From the NCBI RefSeq assembly GCF_001293645.1, contig NZ_LBMD01000001.1, positions 434,001-498,000 on the forward strand: 64,000 bases of DNA. The letters run 5' to 3'. A program made the position numbers and the translations under genes. Source of the stretch: Bacillus sp. CHD6a (GTDB lineage Bacteria; Bacillota; Bacilli; Bacillales; Bacillaceae_I). Each line of letters opens with the position of its first letter. The stretch's first letter is position 1. The notes beneath the pieces were generated by a model. The model ran no database searches and had not been told where the DNA came from. It was given only the letters and a program-made list of their open reading frames with translations. Shown here piece by piece: positions 1 through 7,702 of the stretch.

Positions 1-233
1 ACGGCAAGTTTTAGCATAGGAAAATCTGTTTGCAGAGCATAAACAACTTCTGCAGCCCAAAGTTCCACGCCTAACTGCCCACTAATAACAACCCATTCTA
101 ACTCATTATGCTCTTCTAGTAAAGCAGTCAAGCGCTTCTGTATCGCTTTTTTAATAAAGTGTACAGCAGGATCGTTCTTTTTGAATATTTGCAGCTCCTG
201 GGGTTTATACCCTGAAATTACTAATACTTTCAT
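1..233 (-). CDS. ypsA: YpsA, SLOG-superfamily protein (5' part only)
   Basis: The translation starts [17 protein letters not shown] and continues with [20 protein letters not shown] before the window edge cuts it, so about 77 N-terminal residues of a family protein of roughly 180 are present. The SGYKP and SGQLGVELW motifs are those of the DUF1273/YpsA family, a Rossmann-like SLOG fold. In Firmicutes YpsA has been linked to cell division, but its molecular activity is not settled. The ATG at 233 has a ribosome site AGAGGTG about five bases upstream. Its place next to cotD and yprAB fits B. subtilis order. Confidence 0.85.
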   Translation of the reverse strand, partial: MKVLVISGYKPQELQIFKKNDPAVHFIKKAIQKRLTALLEEHNELEWVVISGQLGVELWAAEVVYALQTDFPMLKLA

Positions 234-302
234 AAGCACCTCTACTTAAAATAATAAATAGAAAGCAAGAAAAGCGCAAGTCATACATCAATATGTAATC
301 GA

Positions 303-331
303 AAAAGAACTGACTTGAAGCCAGTTCTTTT
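303..331 (-). terminator. Intrinsic terminator after cotD
   Basis: AAAAGAACTG (303-312) pairs with CAGTTCTTTT (322-331). On the minus strand the stem is followed by a short T run, as expected downstream of the cotD stop. Confidence 0.6.
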
Positions 332-370
332 CGTCATTTATCAAACAAAAGCAAGTTTACACTCGCTTGC

Positions 371-811
371 TTATCTTCCATAGCCATAATGCTTACATTG
401 ACCAGGCATTCCGCCAGGTCCCATTTGTCCCATTCCAGGACCTTGTTGTGCTCCCATCACTTGACCAGGCATTCCCATTTGACCATATCCAGCGTTGGTT
501 TGTGCACCCATTACTTGACCATTTCCAGGGCCAGTTTGTGCTCCCATCACTTGACCAGGTTGACCACCCATTCCAGGTGCTCCACCCATTCCAGGACCTC
601 CAGGCCCACAATTGAAGTGTTGGTGTGACACAGAATCTACCATGGAATCTGTTTGCGGGAAATAGTGTTTGTGTTGGTACTGTTGGTTGTTTACATATGT
701 TGTGTGAGAAGGATGGATGTGAGGAACCTCAGTAGTAGAATAAAGATTTTTTACACAACATTTTGTAGGATGGACAATAGGTGCCATCATGTTAGGTCTG
801 CAGTTGTACAT
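371..811 (-). CDS. cotD: CotD-family inner spore coat protein with Gly/Met/Gln-rich repeat tail
   Basis: The N-terminal half (about residues 1-68) has the CotD signature: MYNCRPNMMAPIVHPTKCC, then VPHIHPSHTTYVNNQQYQHKHYFP, rich in His and Cys. CotD is a structural protein of the inner coat, made in the mother cell. The C-terminal half (about 69-140) is a Gly-Pro-Met-Gln-rich tail with three GQVMGAQ heptads (DNA near 449-560), which makes the protein about twice the length of B. subtilis CotD. The ATG at 811 follows AAAGGAG. A SigK-like promoter lies upstream at 853-881. The gene is monocistronic with its own terminator. Confidence 0.85.
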   Translation of the reverse strand: MYNCRPNMMAPIVHPTKCCVKNLYSTTEVPHIHPSHTTYVNNQQYQHKHYFPQTDSMVDSVSHQHFNCGPGGPGMGGAPGMGGQPGQVMGAQTGPGNGQVMGAQTNAGYGQMGMPGQVMGAQQGPGMGQMGPGGMPGQCKHYGYGR

Positions 812-852
812 ACTTTCAATCTCCTTTCAATTTGTTTTTCTCTTTACATTAA

Positions 853-881
853 CAAACTATGAAAGAAGTGAGATACATGTA
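853..881 (-). promoter_or_regulatory. SigK-like promoter of cotD
   Basis: On the minus strand TACA (881-878) is followed after exactly 16 bases by CATAGTTTG (861-853). This is close to the SigK consensus mACm-N16-CATAnnnTA with two mismatches. It lies about 45 bases upstream of the cotD start. cotD is SigK-dependent in B. subtilis. Confidence 0.45.
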
Positions 882-930
882 CTAATACAAACACCTATTT
901 TCTTAATTTATATACATTTGCTTACCATTT

Positions 931-1029
931 TTATAGTAAAATCGTGTAGATATTATCCTTTAAATTGGAAAGACCAAATAACGTAAGACCGATAACAACA
1001 AAAAACAAACATAAGATAAATCTAGACAA
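931..1029 (-). CDS. Candidate 32-residue single-pass membrane peptide
   Basis: I do not recognise this gene. A TTG at 1029 opens a frame reading MSRFILCLFFVVIGLTLFGL then SNLKDNIYTILL. It has a positive N-terminus, one hydrophobic stretch (about residues 4-20) and a short polar tail. Upstream is GGGAGAGAGAGCACG, a purine-rich ribosome site about 10 bases from the TTG. A promoter with TTGTCA, a 17-bp spacer and TAAAAT ends about 50 bases further up. An overlapping frame starting at an ATG near 1046 (MGERARCLDL...) competes for the same site, so the real product, if any, is uncertain. Confidence 0.4.
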   Translation of the reverse strand: MSRFILCLFFVVIGLTLFGLSNLKDNIYTILL

Positions 1030-1081
1030 CGTGCTCTCTCTCCCATATATCTAATAGTAATTTTGGCATTAACAATAGTTA

Positions 1082-1110
1082 ATTTTACATGGTAAAAAGC
1101 ACGTTGACAA
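1082..1110 (-). promoter_or_regulatory. SigA-type promoter in the cotD-yprB gap
   Basis: On the minus strand, -35 TTGTCA (1110-1105), a 17-bp spacer and -10 TAAAAT (1087-1082). It points at the small hydrophobic frame 931-1029. An 8-bp inverted repeat, GCACGTTG (1099-1106) against CAACGTGC (1027-1034), links the promoter to the start region of that frame. Confidence 0.5.
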
Positions 1111-1151
1111 TATATGTTTTGCAGAAATTTAGACGAAATGTGAAAATATTT

Positions 1152-2423
1152 TTAATTTCTTGATTTATTTTTAAGCCGATTAATTCTTTTTTCAAAATCA
1201 GCTAAAATAGAACCGATATTTTTAGGTTTTTTTTTATTTGCAGACTGAAAAAACTCCAACGATTTTTCTGTATAGAATAAAGCAAGGGTGTAGTCTTTCT
1301 CTTTATGTTCCAGTATTTTAGCGATTTCTATGCCCGCCATTTCCTTGCAGTTATTATTTTCATCCTCAAAGCACTTCTGGAAATGTATTTTTGCCTCTTG
1401 ATAGTTCTGTTCCCTTTTTTTTAATAACCCTAAATGAAAGGTGGCTTCATGTGAAGTGTCGGAAATATTGTTATATAATGCTTTAGCTGCTTCCTTCTCT
1501 CCCAATCTGTCATACCATCGTCCTATTTCGTACTCTTCCACTTTATCTCTATCTTTGTTATCCACCAAAAGGAGTGCAGAGAGATGTGCATACAATGTAA
1601 TGAGAGTTAGCACATCCCATTCATTATGTTTCATCACTCCCTTTATCCCTTGCATCTCGTTTGTTTTTACAAAATCAAAGTAAATCATCGGTGCCAAAAA
1701 CCCAGGGATATCATCTTTCCGCTCAATTCCTAGGATCTCTTTCTCTACATTTGCAAGTCTTACTGACTCTAATTTTTTCTTCCAAAGTCTTCTTGAAGCG
1801 TGTAACAGATCATAATGTCCAAAGGCAGGAAGTTTCGGGACATGTTCTCTAATAAGGGTGTGCCGTGTTTTAACTTGAGGCCAGTCGAATGCCTTGCCAT
1901 TATATGTTACAAGTGTCGTGTAATCGACTTCTTCAAGGAAGCTTTGGTAAAGGGCAACCTCATTTCCCGGCCCAGGTAAAAGGTGTTGTCTAACAATCAC
2001 TCTATCTCTTAGTACTCTAGCATATCCTAGCAAAAAAATAGTTGTGCCTGTCCCTCCACTTAACCCGGTTGTTTCTGTATCAAAGAAAAAGAGATCAACT
2101 GCCTGATGCCCTTTTGCAGACAATGGATGCTCTACACCTGATTTTTGCCACTTATCCATAATGGGCAATAAATCTCCTAACCTGTACTTCCCGTGCTTGT
2201 AATTTAAATCATACTCTACTTCTCGTATAAGGCAGTACTCACCATTTGCAAAGTATGGTTTTACCCCATAGCTTTCCCATTCTTCTAAGTTAGGGATATC
2301 GGCAAGGGATGAATCTGAATTCAACAGGTTCTGTATTCCTTCATCCTTGCGTTCCACAGGCATTTCTTTTGAATTACTCGTGAGATGCTTTTTCATTCTA
2401 TTTAATTTATTTTTCATGCGCAT
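1152..2423 (-). CDS. yprB: YprB/MrfB-type DEDDh exonuclease with TPR-like C-terminus
   Basis: The 423-residue product has a ribonuclease-H-like exonuclease core: FFFDTETTGLSGG (metal ligands D115 and E117) and VTYNGKAFDWPQV. The C-terminal ~120 residues look like tetratricopeptide helices (RWYDRLGEKEAAKALYNNI). In B. subtilis YprB is MrfB, the nuclease partner of the helicase MrfA in a UvrABC-independent pathway for mitomycin C adducts. The ATG at 2423 is chosen because AAAGGGGG lies 7 bases upstream; a longer in-frame reading to 2543 would run far into yprA. It overlaps the 3' end of yprA, so the two are translationally linked. Confidence 0.9.
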   Translation of the reverse strand: MRMKNKLNRMKKHLTSNSKEMPVERKDEGIQNLLNSDSSLADIPNLEEWESYGVKPYFANGEYCLIREVEYDLNYKHGKYRLGDLLPIMDKWQKSGVEHPLSAKGHQAVDLFFFDTETTGLSGGTGTTIFLLGYARVLRDRVIVRQHLLPGPGNEVALYQSFLEEVDYTTLVTYNGKAFDWPQVKTRHTLIREHVPKLPAFGHYDLLHASRRLWKKKLESVRLANVEKEILGIERKDDIPGFLAPMIYFDFVKTNEMQGIKGVMKHNEWDVLTLITLYAHLSALLLVDNKDRDKVEEYEIGRWYDRLGEKEAAKALYNNISDTSHEATFHLGLLKKREQNYQEAKIHFQKCFEDENNNCKEMAGIEIAKILEHKEKDYTLALFYTEKSLEFFQSANKKKPKNIGSILADFEKRINRLKNKSRN

Positions 2424-2436
2424 ATGCTTTCCCCCT

Positions 2437-4704
2437 TTATACAAGTTGTTGTAGTAGAGAGAGTGCCAGTTCTTTCGAATCTTCATCAGGATAATCCGCA
2501 CCAATGCAAGATGGACATCCTGAACGGCAAGGGCAATTGCCAATTAGTTCACTCGCACTTGTAAGCAGCTCACTTATATAATCATACGCCTTTTCACTTA
2601 ACCCGACTCCTCCAGGATAACGGTCATAAAAATAAATAACAGGTTTTTCGTCGTGTGTGGATTTGACTTGAGGAACCACTTGCATATCCATCGGTTCACA
2701 CATTAATAATAATGGAATTACGTGTTTAAGTGCGTGAGAGATACCCAAGAGACTTTTTTCCAGGTCATCTCCTTTAAGTCGGTCTGTAATATCTTCTTCA
2801 AGAGTAATCCACGTTGCACTTGTCTGAAGTTCTTCTTCTGGAAGATAGATTGGTCCTGAACCGATGTTTTCGTGCGTTTCAAACTTTATCTTTTTAAATA
2901 TAGTTGCCATCGCCCGGACCGAAACATCTCCAAACGATATGGTGCCTGCTTGATAATCGGTCTGTTTGTCCACCTCAAGTACATCAAGGGAAACAGCAAG
3001 ATTTGCATCGGTAAAATAATCGACATTTACTTCTCTTACAAATGCTTTCTTTTCTTCCCAGTCAAGTTTCTCTACTTGATATTGAACTCCTTGGTGCAAG
3101 TAGATTGCTTCATCATGGAGAAGCGTCATAGAACTGAAACGATCCATTTCCCCAATCACTTTATTAGCAGGTTCTGATGATTGGTCAATAATAATGACAT
3201 TTTCCTGTGAAGCTGAACGTAAGCTGATGTTATGTGCCGGGAAAGCATCATTCATCCAATGAAATTTCCCTACATTCTCGTGAAGTACTCTTTCTTCTGC
3301 CAAGTAATCCAAAATATCCTCAAGCTCCACTCCATCAAAGGTATCGCCTTTTTTAAACGGTAACTCATAGGCAGCACACTTAATATGATCGACTAGTATT
3401 ACGAGATTGTTTGGATTAATCCTGGCTGACTCTGGATTGCTTTTTAGGAAAAATTCCGGATGTTGGATGACATATTGATCTAATGGATTGGAGCTGGCAA
3501 CCATGACAATTACTGCCTCTCCCTGTCTTCGCCCAGCTCTGCCAGCCTGCTGCCAAGCACTTGCAATTGTTCCCGGGTATCCTGTCATGATACAAACTTG
3601 TAATTGCCCGATGTCCACTCCAAGTTCCAATGCGTTAGTACTAATTACTCCATAAATTTCCCCGTTTCTTAAGCCTTTTTCAATTGCCCTTCGCTGGGTC
3701 GGAAGATACCCTCCCCTGTACCCTTGGATAGATTTTTCTCCGAGTTGATTTTTGACTAGCTCTTTAAGGTATGTTAATAGAATTTCAACACGTACCCTGC
3801 TTTTTGCGAAAACGATAGTCTGAATTTTTTCTTGAAGAAACTCTGCAGCCAGCTTTCTTACCTCTAGCGTTGCACTTCTCCTAATATTCAGCGGCTTATT
3901 TACGATAGGTGGATTGTAAAAAACGATATGCTTTTTACTGGATGGAGCACCGTTATTATTAATTAGTTCGAAATCTTCCCCAGTAAGCTCCTGAGCTAGT
4001 TCTTTCGGATTGGCTATCGTTGCAGAAGTACATATAAACGTAGGGTTACTTCCATAAAAATTACAAATCCTTTTTAACCTTCTAATAACATTAGCTACAT
4101 GACTCCCAAATACACCTCGATACGTATGCAATTCATCTATTACGATATATTCCAGATTTTCAAATAGTGAAACCCATTTAGTATGATGAGGGAGGATTGC
4201 TGAATGTAGCATATCTGGATTCGTTATCACTACATGCCCTGCTTTTCTTATCTTTTGCCTGATAGTAGGGGCAGTGTCTCCATCATATGTATAACTGTTG
4301 ATAGGCACACCCATTTGCGTAATGATTTCATTTAATTCACTCTTCTGATCCTGCGCAAGTGCTTTTGTCGGGAACAAATACAGTGCTCTTGCATCATGGT
4401 TTTGCACAATTTTTTGAAGCACCGGCAAGTTATAACATAAGGTCTTTCCTGAAGCAGTCGGGGTAACCGCTACAAAATGTTTTTTATTGATTGCAGCTTT
4501 GAATGCTGCAGCCTGGTGGGTATACAAAGAATTGATTCCTCTTTCGGTTAATGATTTCAACAAACGTTCATCTATTTGAGCCGGAAACGGGACAGTTTGT
4601 GCTTCTTTTGGTGGAACTGTTTCCCAATGTACAATATTTTTTGCTATTGATTCCTCACTTTTCATCCAATCAATCACTTCATATATTGTTTTTCTCCATT
4701 TCAT
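2437..4704 (-). CDS. yprA: YprA/MrfA-type DEAH-box helicase with C-terminal four-cysteine domain
   Basis: A 755-residue superfamily 2 helicase. Visible motifs: Walker A PTASGKT (about residue 83), DELH, SAT, and motif VI QQAGRAGRRQGEAV. The C-terminus carries the DUF1998-type cysteine cluster NCPCRSGCPSCIGA, which in MrfA binds zinc. B. subtilis MrfA unwinds DNA with 3'-5' polarity and acts with MrfB on mitomycin C lesions. The ATG at 4704 is preferred over 4710 because GAGGTG sits 7 bases upstream of it. yprB follows directly, forming a two-gene operon. Confidence 0.93.
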   Translation of the reverse strand: MKWRKTIYEVIDWMKSEESIAKNIVHWETVPPKEAQTVPFPAQIDERLLKSLTERGINSLYTHQAAAFKAAINKKHFVAVTPTASGKTLCYNLPVLQKIVQNHDARALYLFPTKALAQDQKSELNEIITQMGVPINSYTYDGDTAPTIRQKIRKAGHVVITNPDMLHSAILPHHTKWVSLFENLEYIVIDELHTYRGVFGSHVANVIRRLKRICNFYGSNPTFICTSATIANPKELAQELTGEDFELINNNGAPSSKKHIVFYNPPIVNKPLNIRRSATLEVRKLAAEFLQEKIQTIVFAKSRVRVEILLTYLKELVKNQLGEKSIQGYRGGYLPTQRRAIEKGLRNGEIYGVISTNALELGVDIGQLQVCIMTGYPGTIASAWQQAGRAGRRQGEAVIVMVASSNPLDQYVIQHPEFFLKSNPESARINPNNLVILVDHIKCAAYELPFKKGDTFDGVELEDILDYLAEERVLHENVGKFHWMNDAFPAHNISLRSASQENVIIIDQSSEPANKVIGEMDRFSSMTLLHDEAIYLHQGVQYQVEKLDWEEKKAFVREVNVDYFTDANLAVSLDVLEVDKQTDYQAGTISFGDVSVRAMATIFKKIKFETHENIGSGPIYLPEEELQTSATWITLEEDITDRLKGDDLEKSLLGISHALKHVIPLLLMCEPMDMQVVPQVKSTHDEKPVIYFYDRYPGGVGLSEKAYDYISELLTSASELIGNCPCRSGCPSCIGADYPDEDSKELALSLLQQLV

Positions 4705-4771
4705 TACCATTCACCTCATTCTCTACTCTCTATTTTAGCGAATAAGCGTTCGGTTCGTAAAGTCCAAAAAG

Positions 4772-4804
4772 AAAAACCAAGCACTTGGAGGGCGCTTGGT
4801 TTTT
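4772..4804 (-). terminator. Terminator after the YdjO-like gene
   Basis: AAAAACCAAGC (4772-4782) pairs with GCTTGGTTTTT (4794-4804). It lies just downstream of the stop of the 4818-5030 gene and upstream of yprA. Confidence 0.7.
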
Positions 4805-4817
4805 CTATTTTGGTATA

Positions 4818-5030
4818 TTACATCTTCTGATTTTGACTATAGTTATTGATGACTGCTAGCACTTTGGTAGATTGTGTCATGCCGCTGTTGCAAAGAGGAC
4901 AAGTTGGGATGTCGCTTTCGCTGTTCTTAAAATTATCTCTCATCCACCCATTGCAATCCTCTGATTCACAAACCCATATTTTCGTTTCCTCGGTAACGAT
5001 TTCTTCTACTTCTCTTCTTCCAAAAGCCAT
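4818..5030 (-). CDS. YdjO-like cold-inducible zinc-ribbon protein
   Basis: A 70-residue protein with two CxxC-like pairs, WVCESEDCNGWMR and CPLCNSGM, spaced as in a zinc ribbon. The WxCxxxxCNGWxR...F...PxCPLC pattern matches the Bacillus YdjO family described as cold-inducible. No enzymatic role is known. The start at 5030 follows GGAGAG at 7 bases. Zinc binding is inferred from the four cysteines. Confidence 0.75.
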   Translation of the reverse strand: MAFGRREVEEIVTEETKIWVCESEDCNGWMRDNFKNSESDIPTCPLCNSGMTQSTKVLAVINNYSQNQKM

Positions 5031-5306
5031 TGTACCACTCTCCTATCTTTTGAGGTGGGGCGCAGTTTATCCTCACTAATATACTCTTAGTATGCCATTA
5101 TACAAGGAAAAAATAAGAAAAAAATAAAAAAAGCATCCTCGTCATACAATCTCTTCCAATATATTATAGCATAAAGTTAGAGAAAATGCATTTTTCTAAA
5201 GGATTTATCAATTGCAAAATCTGCAATAATAGAACCTCTAAATTCAGTAACCCGACTAAGCCCATTTCTATATAGTAATGATAAAGAGCACGAAAGGAGT
5301 CCTACC

Positions 5307-5771
5307 ATGAAAGACGAAAAAGGTAAGCTTCCAAACAAGAATCTCCCTCAAAACAATATCATGAATTCTATTGATACATTTTTCAGCAACTCACCAATAA
5401 AAGGGATGCTTCAGCAAATGGATAATTTCTTTGGCCATGCATTTACAGATGCTACATTACCAGTGGAAACACGAGAAACAACTGGCGAGTTTATCGTTAT
5501 ATGTAAACTACCTGGAATTAAAAAAGAACAAATAACCATTGAGACATTTGATCGATACTTAACCATCGGAGTTAAAAATGAAGAACAGGTCGAAACAATT
5601 GATGAATCGAGTTCTTTTGTAAGCAACAGCTATTCCATGAAGCACCAAAAACGGACCATACCTGTCCCAGCATATGTAAAATTGCATGCCCTTCAAGCCA
5701 ACTACCGAGACGGTCTACTCCAAATTCGCATACCAAAGAAAAACATCAAACAAATTAAAATTGATGATTGA
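5307..5771 (+). CDS. Hsp20/alpha-crystallin family small heat shock protein
   Basis: A 154-residue protein. The N-terminal arm (1-50) is poorly conserved; the alpha-crystallin-like domain runs from about 51 to 150 (VETRETTGEFIVICKLPGIKKEQI, then RTIPVPAYV and GLLQIRIPKKN). The terminal IPK matches the family's oligomer-contact I-x-I/V motif region. Such proteins hold unfolding proteins as ATP-independent chaperones, and related Bacillus members are spore-associated. AAGGAG lies 7 bases before the ATG. It is the only plus-strand gene in this part and is followed by the first repeat block. Confidence 0.8.
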   Translation: MKDEKGKLPNKNLPQNNIMNSIDTFFSNSPIKGMLQQMDNFFGHAFTDATLPVETRETTGEFIVICKLPGIKKEQITIETFDRYLTIGVKNEEQVETIDESSSFVSNSYSMKHQKRTIPVPAYVKLHALQANYRDGLLQIRIPKKNIKQIKIDD

Positions 5772-5815
5772 TAGCATAGGGAAATTCCATAAATTTTAGT
5801 TGATAGCTAATCGCC

Positions 5816-6565
5816 GCTGTTCCTTTCCCCAAAAGGCGAAGACTCCTCGAAAATGCTACGCATTTTCTCAGACTGTCGACAAACTATAAACTAGTTAGGT
5901 TATCTGTTGGAAGAGTTGATCTCCGTTGCAGGAGCTTCGCTTTCCGCGGGCAGTCCGGAAGCCTCCTCGGGCTACGCCCTGCGGGGTCTTCCATGTCCTT
6001 TCCTCCCGCAGGAGTCTTCGCTCCTTCCACTGCGATCAACTAGAGAATTTCACTATTTTTAGCTTTGTCTACACACTGCGAAAATGCTACGCATTTTCGC
6101 AGTGCGATGAATCGCTGCCGAAGCCTTCCTTGTCCTGAGGGAGATAGCGCTAGGTGGAGACCCGGCAGGCGTAGCGATGCGACTGAAAAACTGTTAACGT
6201 AAATTTTTTTGTGATTCCTAGCTGGTGATTGGAGCAAAAGGCGAAGACTCCTGAGGGAGTTAGCGCTAGGTGGAGACCCGTCAGGCGTAGCCGAGGAGGC
6301 TCCAGCAGTGCCCCTAGGAAAGCGAAGCCATTTGCGGAAATCAACAGCGGTGTTTAGTGAAATTTCAAAATCAATGTCTTTTTCAGTGGCTTCGGCGTAG
6401 CCGAGGGAGGCTCACGTCAGCCCCTAGGAAAGCGAAGCCATTTGCGGAAATCAACAGGGGTGTTTATAAAAATACTAAAATCAAGGCTTTTTCAGTGGCC
6501 TCCAACGGAGTGAGGAGGCTTCCGGACCGCCCATGGAAAGCGAAGCAACTGGAACGGCAATCAAC
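5816..6565. repeat. Repeat block 1: array of 126-128 bp inverted-repeat elements and fragments
   Basis: This 750-bp gene-free stretch contains one full element at 5915-6040 (ends GTTGATC/GATCAAC, 126 bp), a second at 6221-6348 (ends GCTGGTGATT/AATCAACAGC, 128 bp), right-hand half elements at 6391-6458 and 6500-6565, and a broken copy starting at 5816. AT-rich linkers containing CTTTTTCAGTGGC join the last three. Copies of the palindrome GAAAATGCTACGCATTTTC lie at 5849-5867 and within 6074-6104. Shared internal words include TAGCGCTAGGTGGAGAC and CCCCTAGGAAAGCGAAGCC. Similar blocks lie at 20.1, 23.2, 31.5 and 63.2 kb. Open frames here are by-products. Confidence 0.85.
6074..6104. repeat. 14-bp perfect stem palindrome inside repeat block 1
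   Basis: CACTGCGAAAATGC (6074-6087), three loop bases, then GCATTTTCGCAGTG (6091-6104). There is no T run on either side, so it is not a standard terminator. Shorter versions of the same hairpin occur at 5849-5867 and 23369-23388. Confidence 0.8.
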
Positions 6566-6600
6566 GGTTAAATGCATTTTTGATATTCTCAATAACAACA

Positions 6601-6630
6601 AAAGCAGTCACCCATATAAGTGACTGCTTT
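6601..6630 (-). terminator. Terminator of the 6635-6784 gene
   Basis: AAAGCAGTCAC (6601-6611) pairs with GTGACTGCTTT (6620-6630). On the minus strand TTTTGTTG follows. It lies just past the stop codon at 6635. Confidence 0.75.
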
Positions 6631-6634
6631 TGTT

Positions 6635-6784
6635 TTAGTTTTTATGCGATTTAGATCCGTACTTTGCATTCTCTTCAGGAGTAGAATCCATCTGGATGGT
6701 TGCCAATTCCTTAGAAACCTCTTGCTGATGCTGATTATTAGGATATTTATTCTTACGTTCTCTATTATCATTTCTATTCGTCAT
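6635..6784 (-). CDS. Small charged protein (49 residues), unknown
   Basis: I do not recognise the family. The ATG at 6784 has an ideal GGAGG 7 bases upstream and the stop is followed by a strong terminator. The product begins MTNRNDNRERKNKYPNNQHQ and ends KYGSKSHKN. It is very hydrophilic, rich in Asn, Lys, Gln and Glu, without Cys, Trp or a membrane segment. That composition and the spore-gene surroundings recall small acid-soluble or forespore peptides of bacilli, but this is only a resemblance. Confidence 0.6.
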   Translation of the reverse strand: MTNRNDNRERKNKYPNNQHQQEVSKELATIQMDSTPEENAKYGSKSHKN

Positions 6785-6930
6785 CAATATGCCTCCCTAA
6801 ATAAAAATTAACTACCTACCTCTATAGCTTGGTTGGAATTAAAGATATTATGAATGGAAATAAAAGTCCAATTACAAAATCACATAAATCCACCTCCAGT
6901 ACACAAGATAACCAATAGGAGGTGTACAAG

Positions 6931-7119
6931 ATGAGCAAACAGTATAAAAAAGTATATGCAAGTCCATCCACTTCGCCATCACTTGTAATAAAAACCAACC
7001 TTGATAAAGAGCAAAAAGAAGAAAATCCATATTACAGCTCCTCCCTAAACCATCAGGAAGAAGAAAAATTGGACAACTACTTTTTTGAACAAGACCCAAA
7101 AGGCGATTACCATAAGTAA
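6931..7119 (+). CDS. Small acidic hypothetical protein (62 residues)
   Basis: The ATG at 6931 is preceded by AGGAGGTG with 6-7 bases spacing; the in-frame GTG at 6922 lies inside that ribosome site and is rejected. The product starts MSKQYKKVYASPSTSPSLVI and ends with an acidic, aromatic tail (LDNYFFEQDPKGDYHK). No recognisable domain, signal peptide or membrane segment. A hairpin at 7123-7144 probably ends the transcript. Confidence 0.6.
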   Translation: MSKQYKKVYASPSTSPSLVIKTNLDKEQKEENPYYSSSLNHQEEEKLDNYFFEQDPKGDYHK

Positions 7120-7122
7120 TGT

Positions 7123-7144
7123 AAGGAGAGAACTTTCTCTCCTT
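7123..7144 (+). terminator. Probable terminator after the 6931 gene
   Basis: AAGGAGAGAA (7123-7132) pairs with TTCTCTCCTT (7135-7144). Only a weak T-rich tail follows. Confidence 0.45.
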
Positions 7145-7167
7145 CTTACAATGCAGGGGGGATGAGA

Positions 7168-7674
7168 GTGAAGATGTGTGTGTTGAATAAAAATGATGCA
7201 GAACAATATAGACGATTGAGTGTAGAATCGTTATTAAAAGAACCTTCCTCCTTCGCTTCCAGCTATGAGGAAGAACAAAATAGATCTTTATGTGACATCA
7301 GAAATCGTATTCCAGAAAATCAAGAATCCTTTATTTATGGTTTATTTGATAAGGGTATTCTCATTGGTATGATTGGATTTAAACGAGAAGACAAGATTAA
7401 GTTCAAACATAAAGGATTTATATGGGGCGTATATATCTCAGAGGATTATAGAGGTCAAGGCTTTAGCAAGCAGATGCTTAGAGATACACTAATTAAAGCG
7501 AAAAACATACCAGGATTAAGACAGATTCAATTAACCGTGGCTGCGACTAATACCTCTGCCAAAAAATTGTATGAAAGCTATGGATTTAAAACTTTTGGAT
7601 ATGAGAGAGAAGCCCTATATGTAGACGGCTTTTTTATAGATGAAGAACACGTGGTCTTACATATATCAAAATAA
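7168..7674 (+). CDS. GNAT-family N-acetyltransferase
   Basis: The protein of about 168 residues has the GNAT acetyl-CoA loop GVYISEDYRGQGFSKQML (the R/Q-x-x-G-x-G/A motif is RGQGFS), the LTVAATNTSAKKLYESYGF motif typical of the family's last helix and strand, and the closing sequence VDEEHVVLHI-like segment. Substrate cannot be told from sequence. An ATG at 7162 directly abuts the GGGGGG run, so the GTG at 7168 with 6 bases spacing is preferred. It shares a bidirectional terminator with yppG. Confidence 0.85.
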   Translation: MKMCVLNKNDAEQYRRLSVESLLKEPSSFASSYEEEQNRSLCDIRNRIPENQESFIYGLFDKGILIGMIGFKREDKIKFKHKGFIWGVYISEDYRGQGFSKQMLRDTLIKAKNIPGLRQIQLTVAATNTSAKKLYESYGFKTFGYEREALYVDGFFIDEEHVVLHISK

Positions 7675-7699
7675 GATGCCCTCTAGTGGAAGGCATCTT
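7673..7699. terminator. Bidirectional terminator between the acetyltransferase and yppG
   Basis: AAGATGCC (7673-7680) pairs with GGCATCTT (7692-7699), between two convergent genes. Confidence 0.65.
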
Positions 7700-7702
7700 T
7701 CA

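Noticed and set aside
367-628. Two plus-strand frames opposite cotD
   Set aside because: They arise from the low-complexity cotD tail.
2424-2543. N-terminal extension of YprB
   Set aside because: It lies within yprA and lacks a ribosome site; the ATG at 2423 has one.
5926-6623. Several open frames of 60-90 codons in repeat block 1
   Set aside because: They lie wholly in the repeated elements, have no ribosome sites and recur with the same repeat sequence elsewhere.
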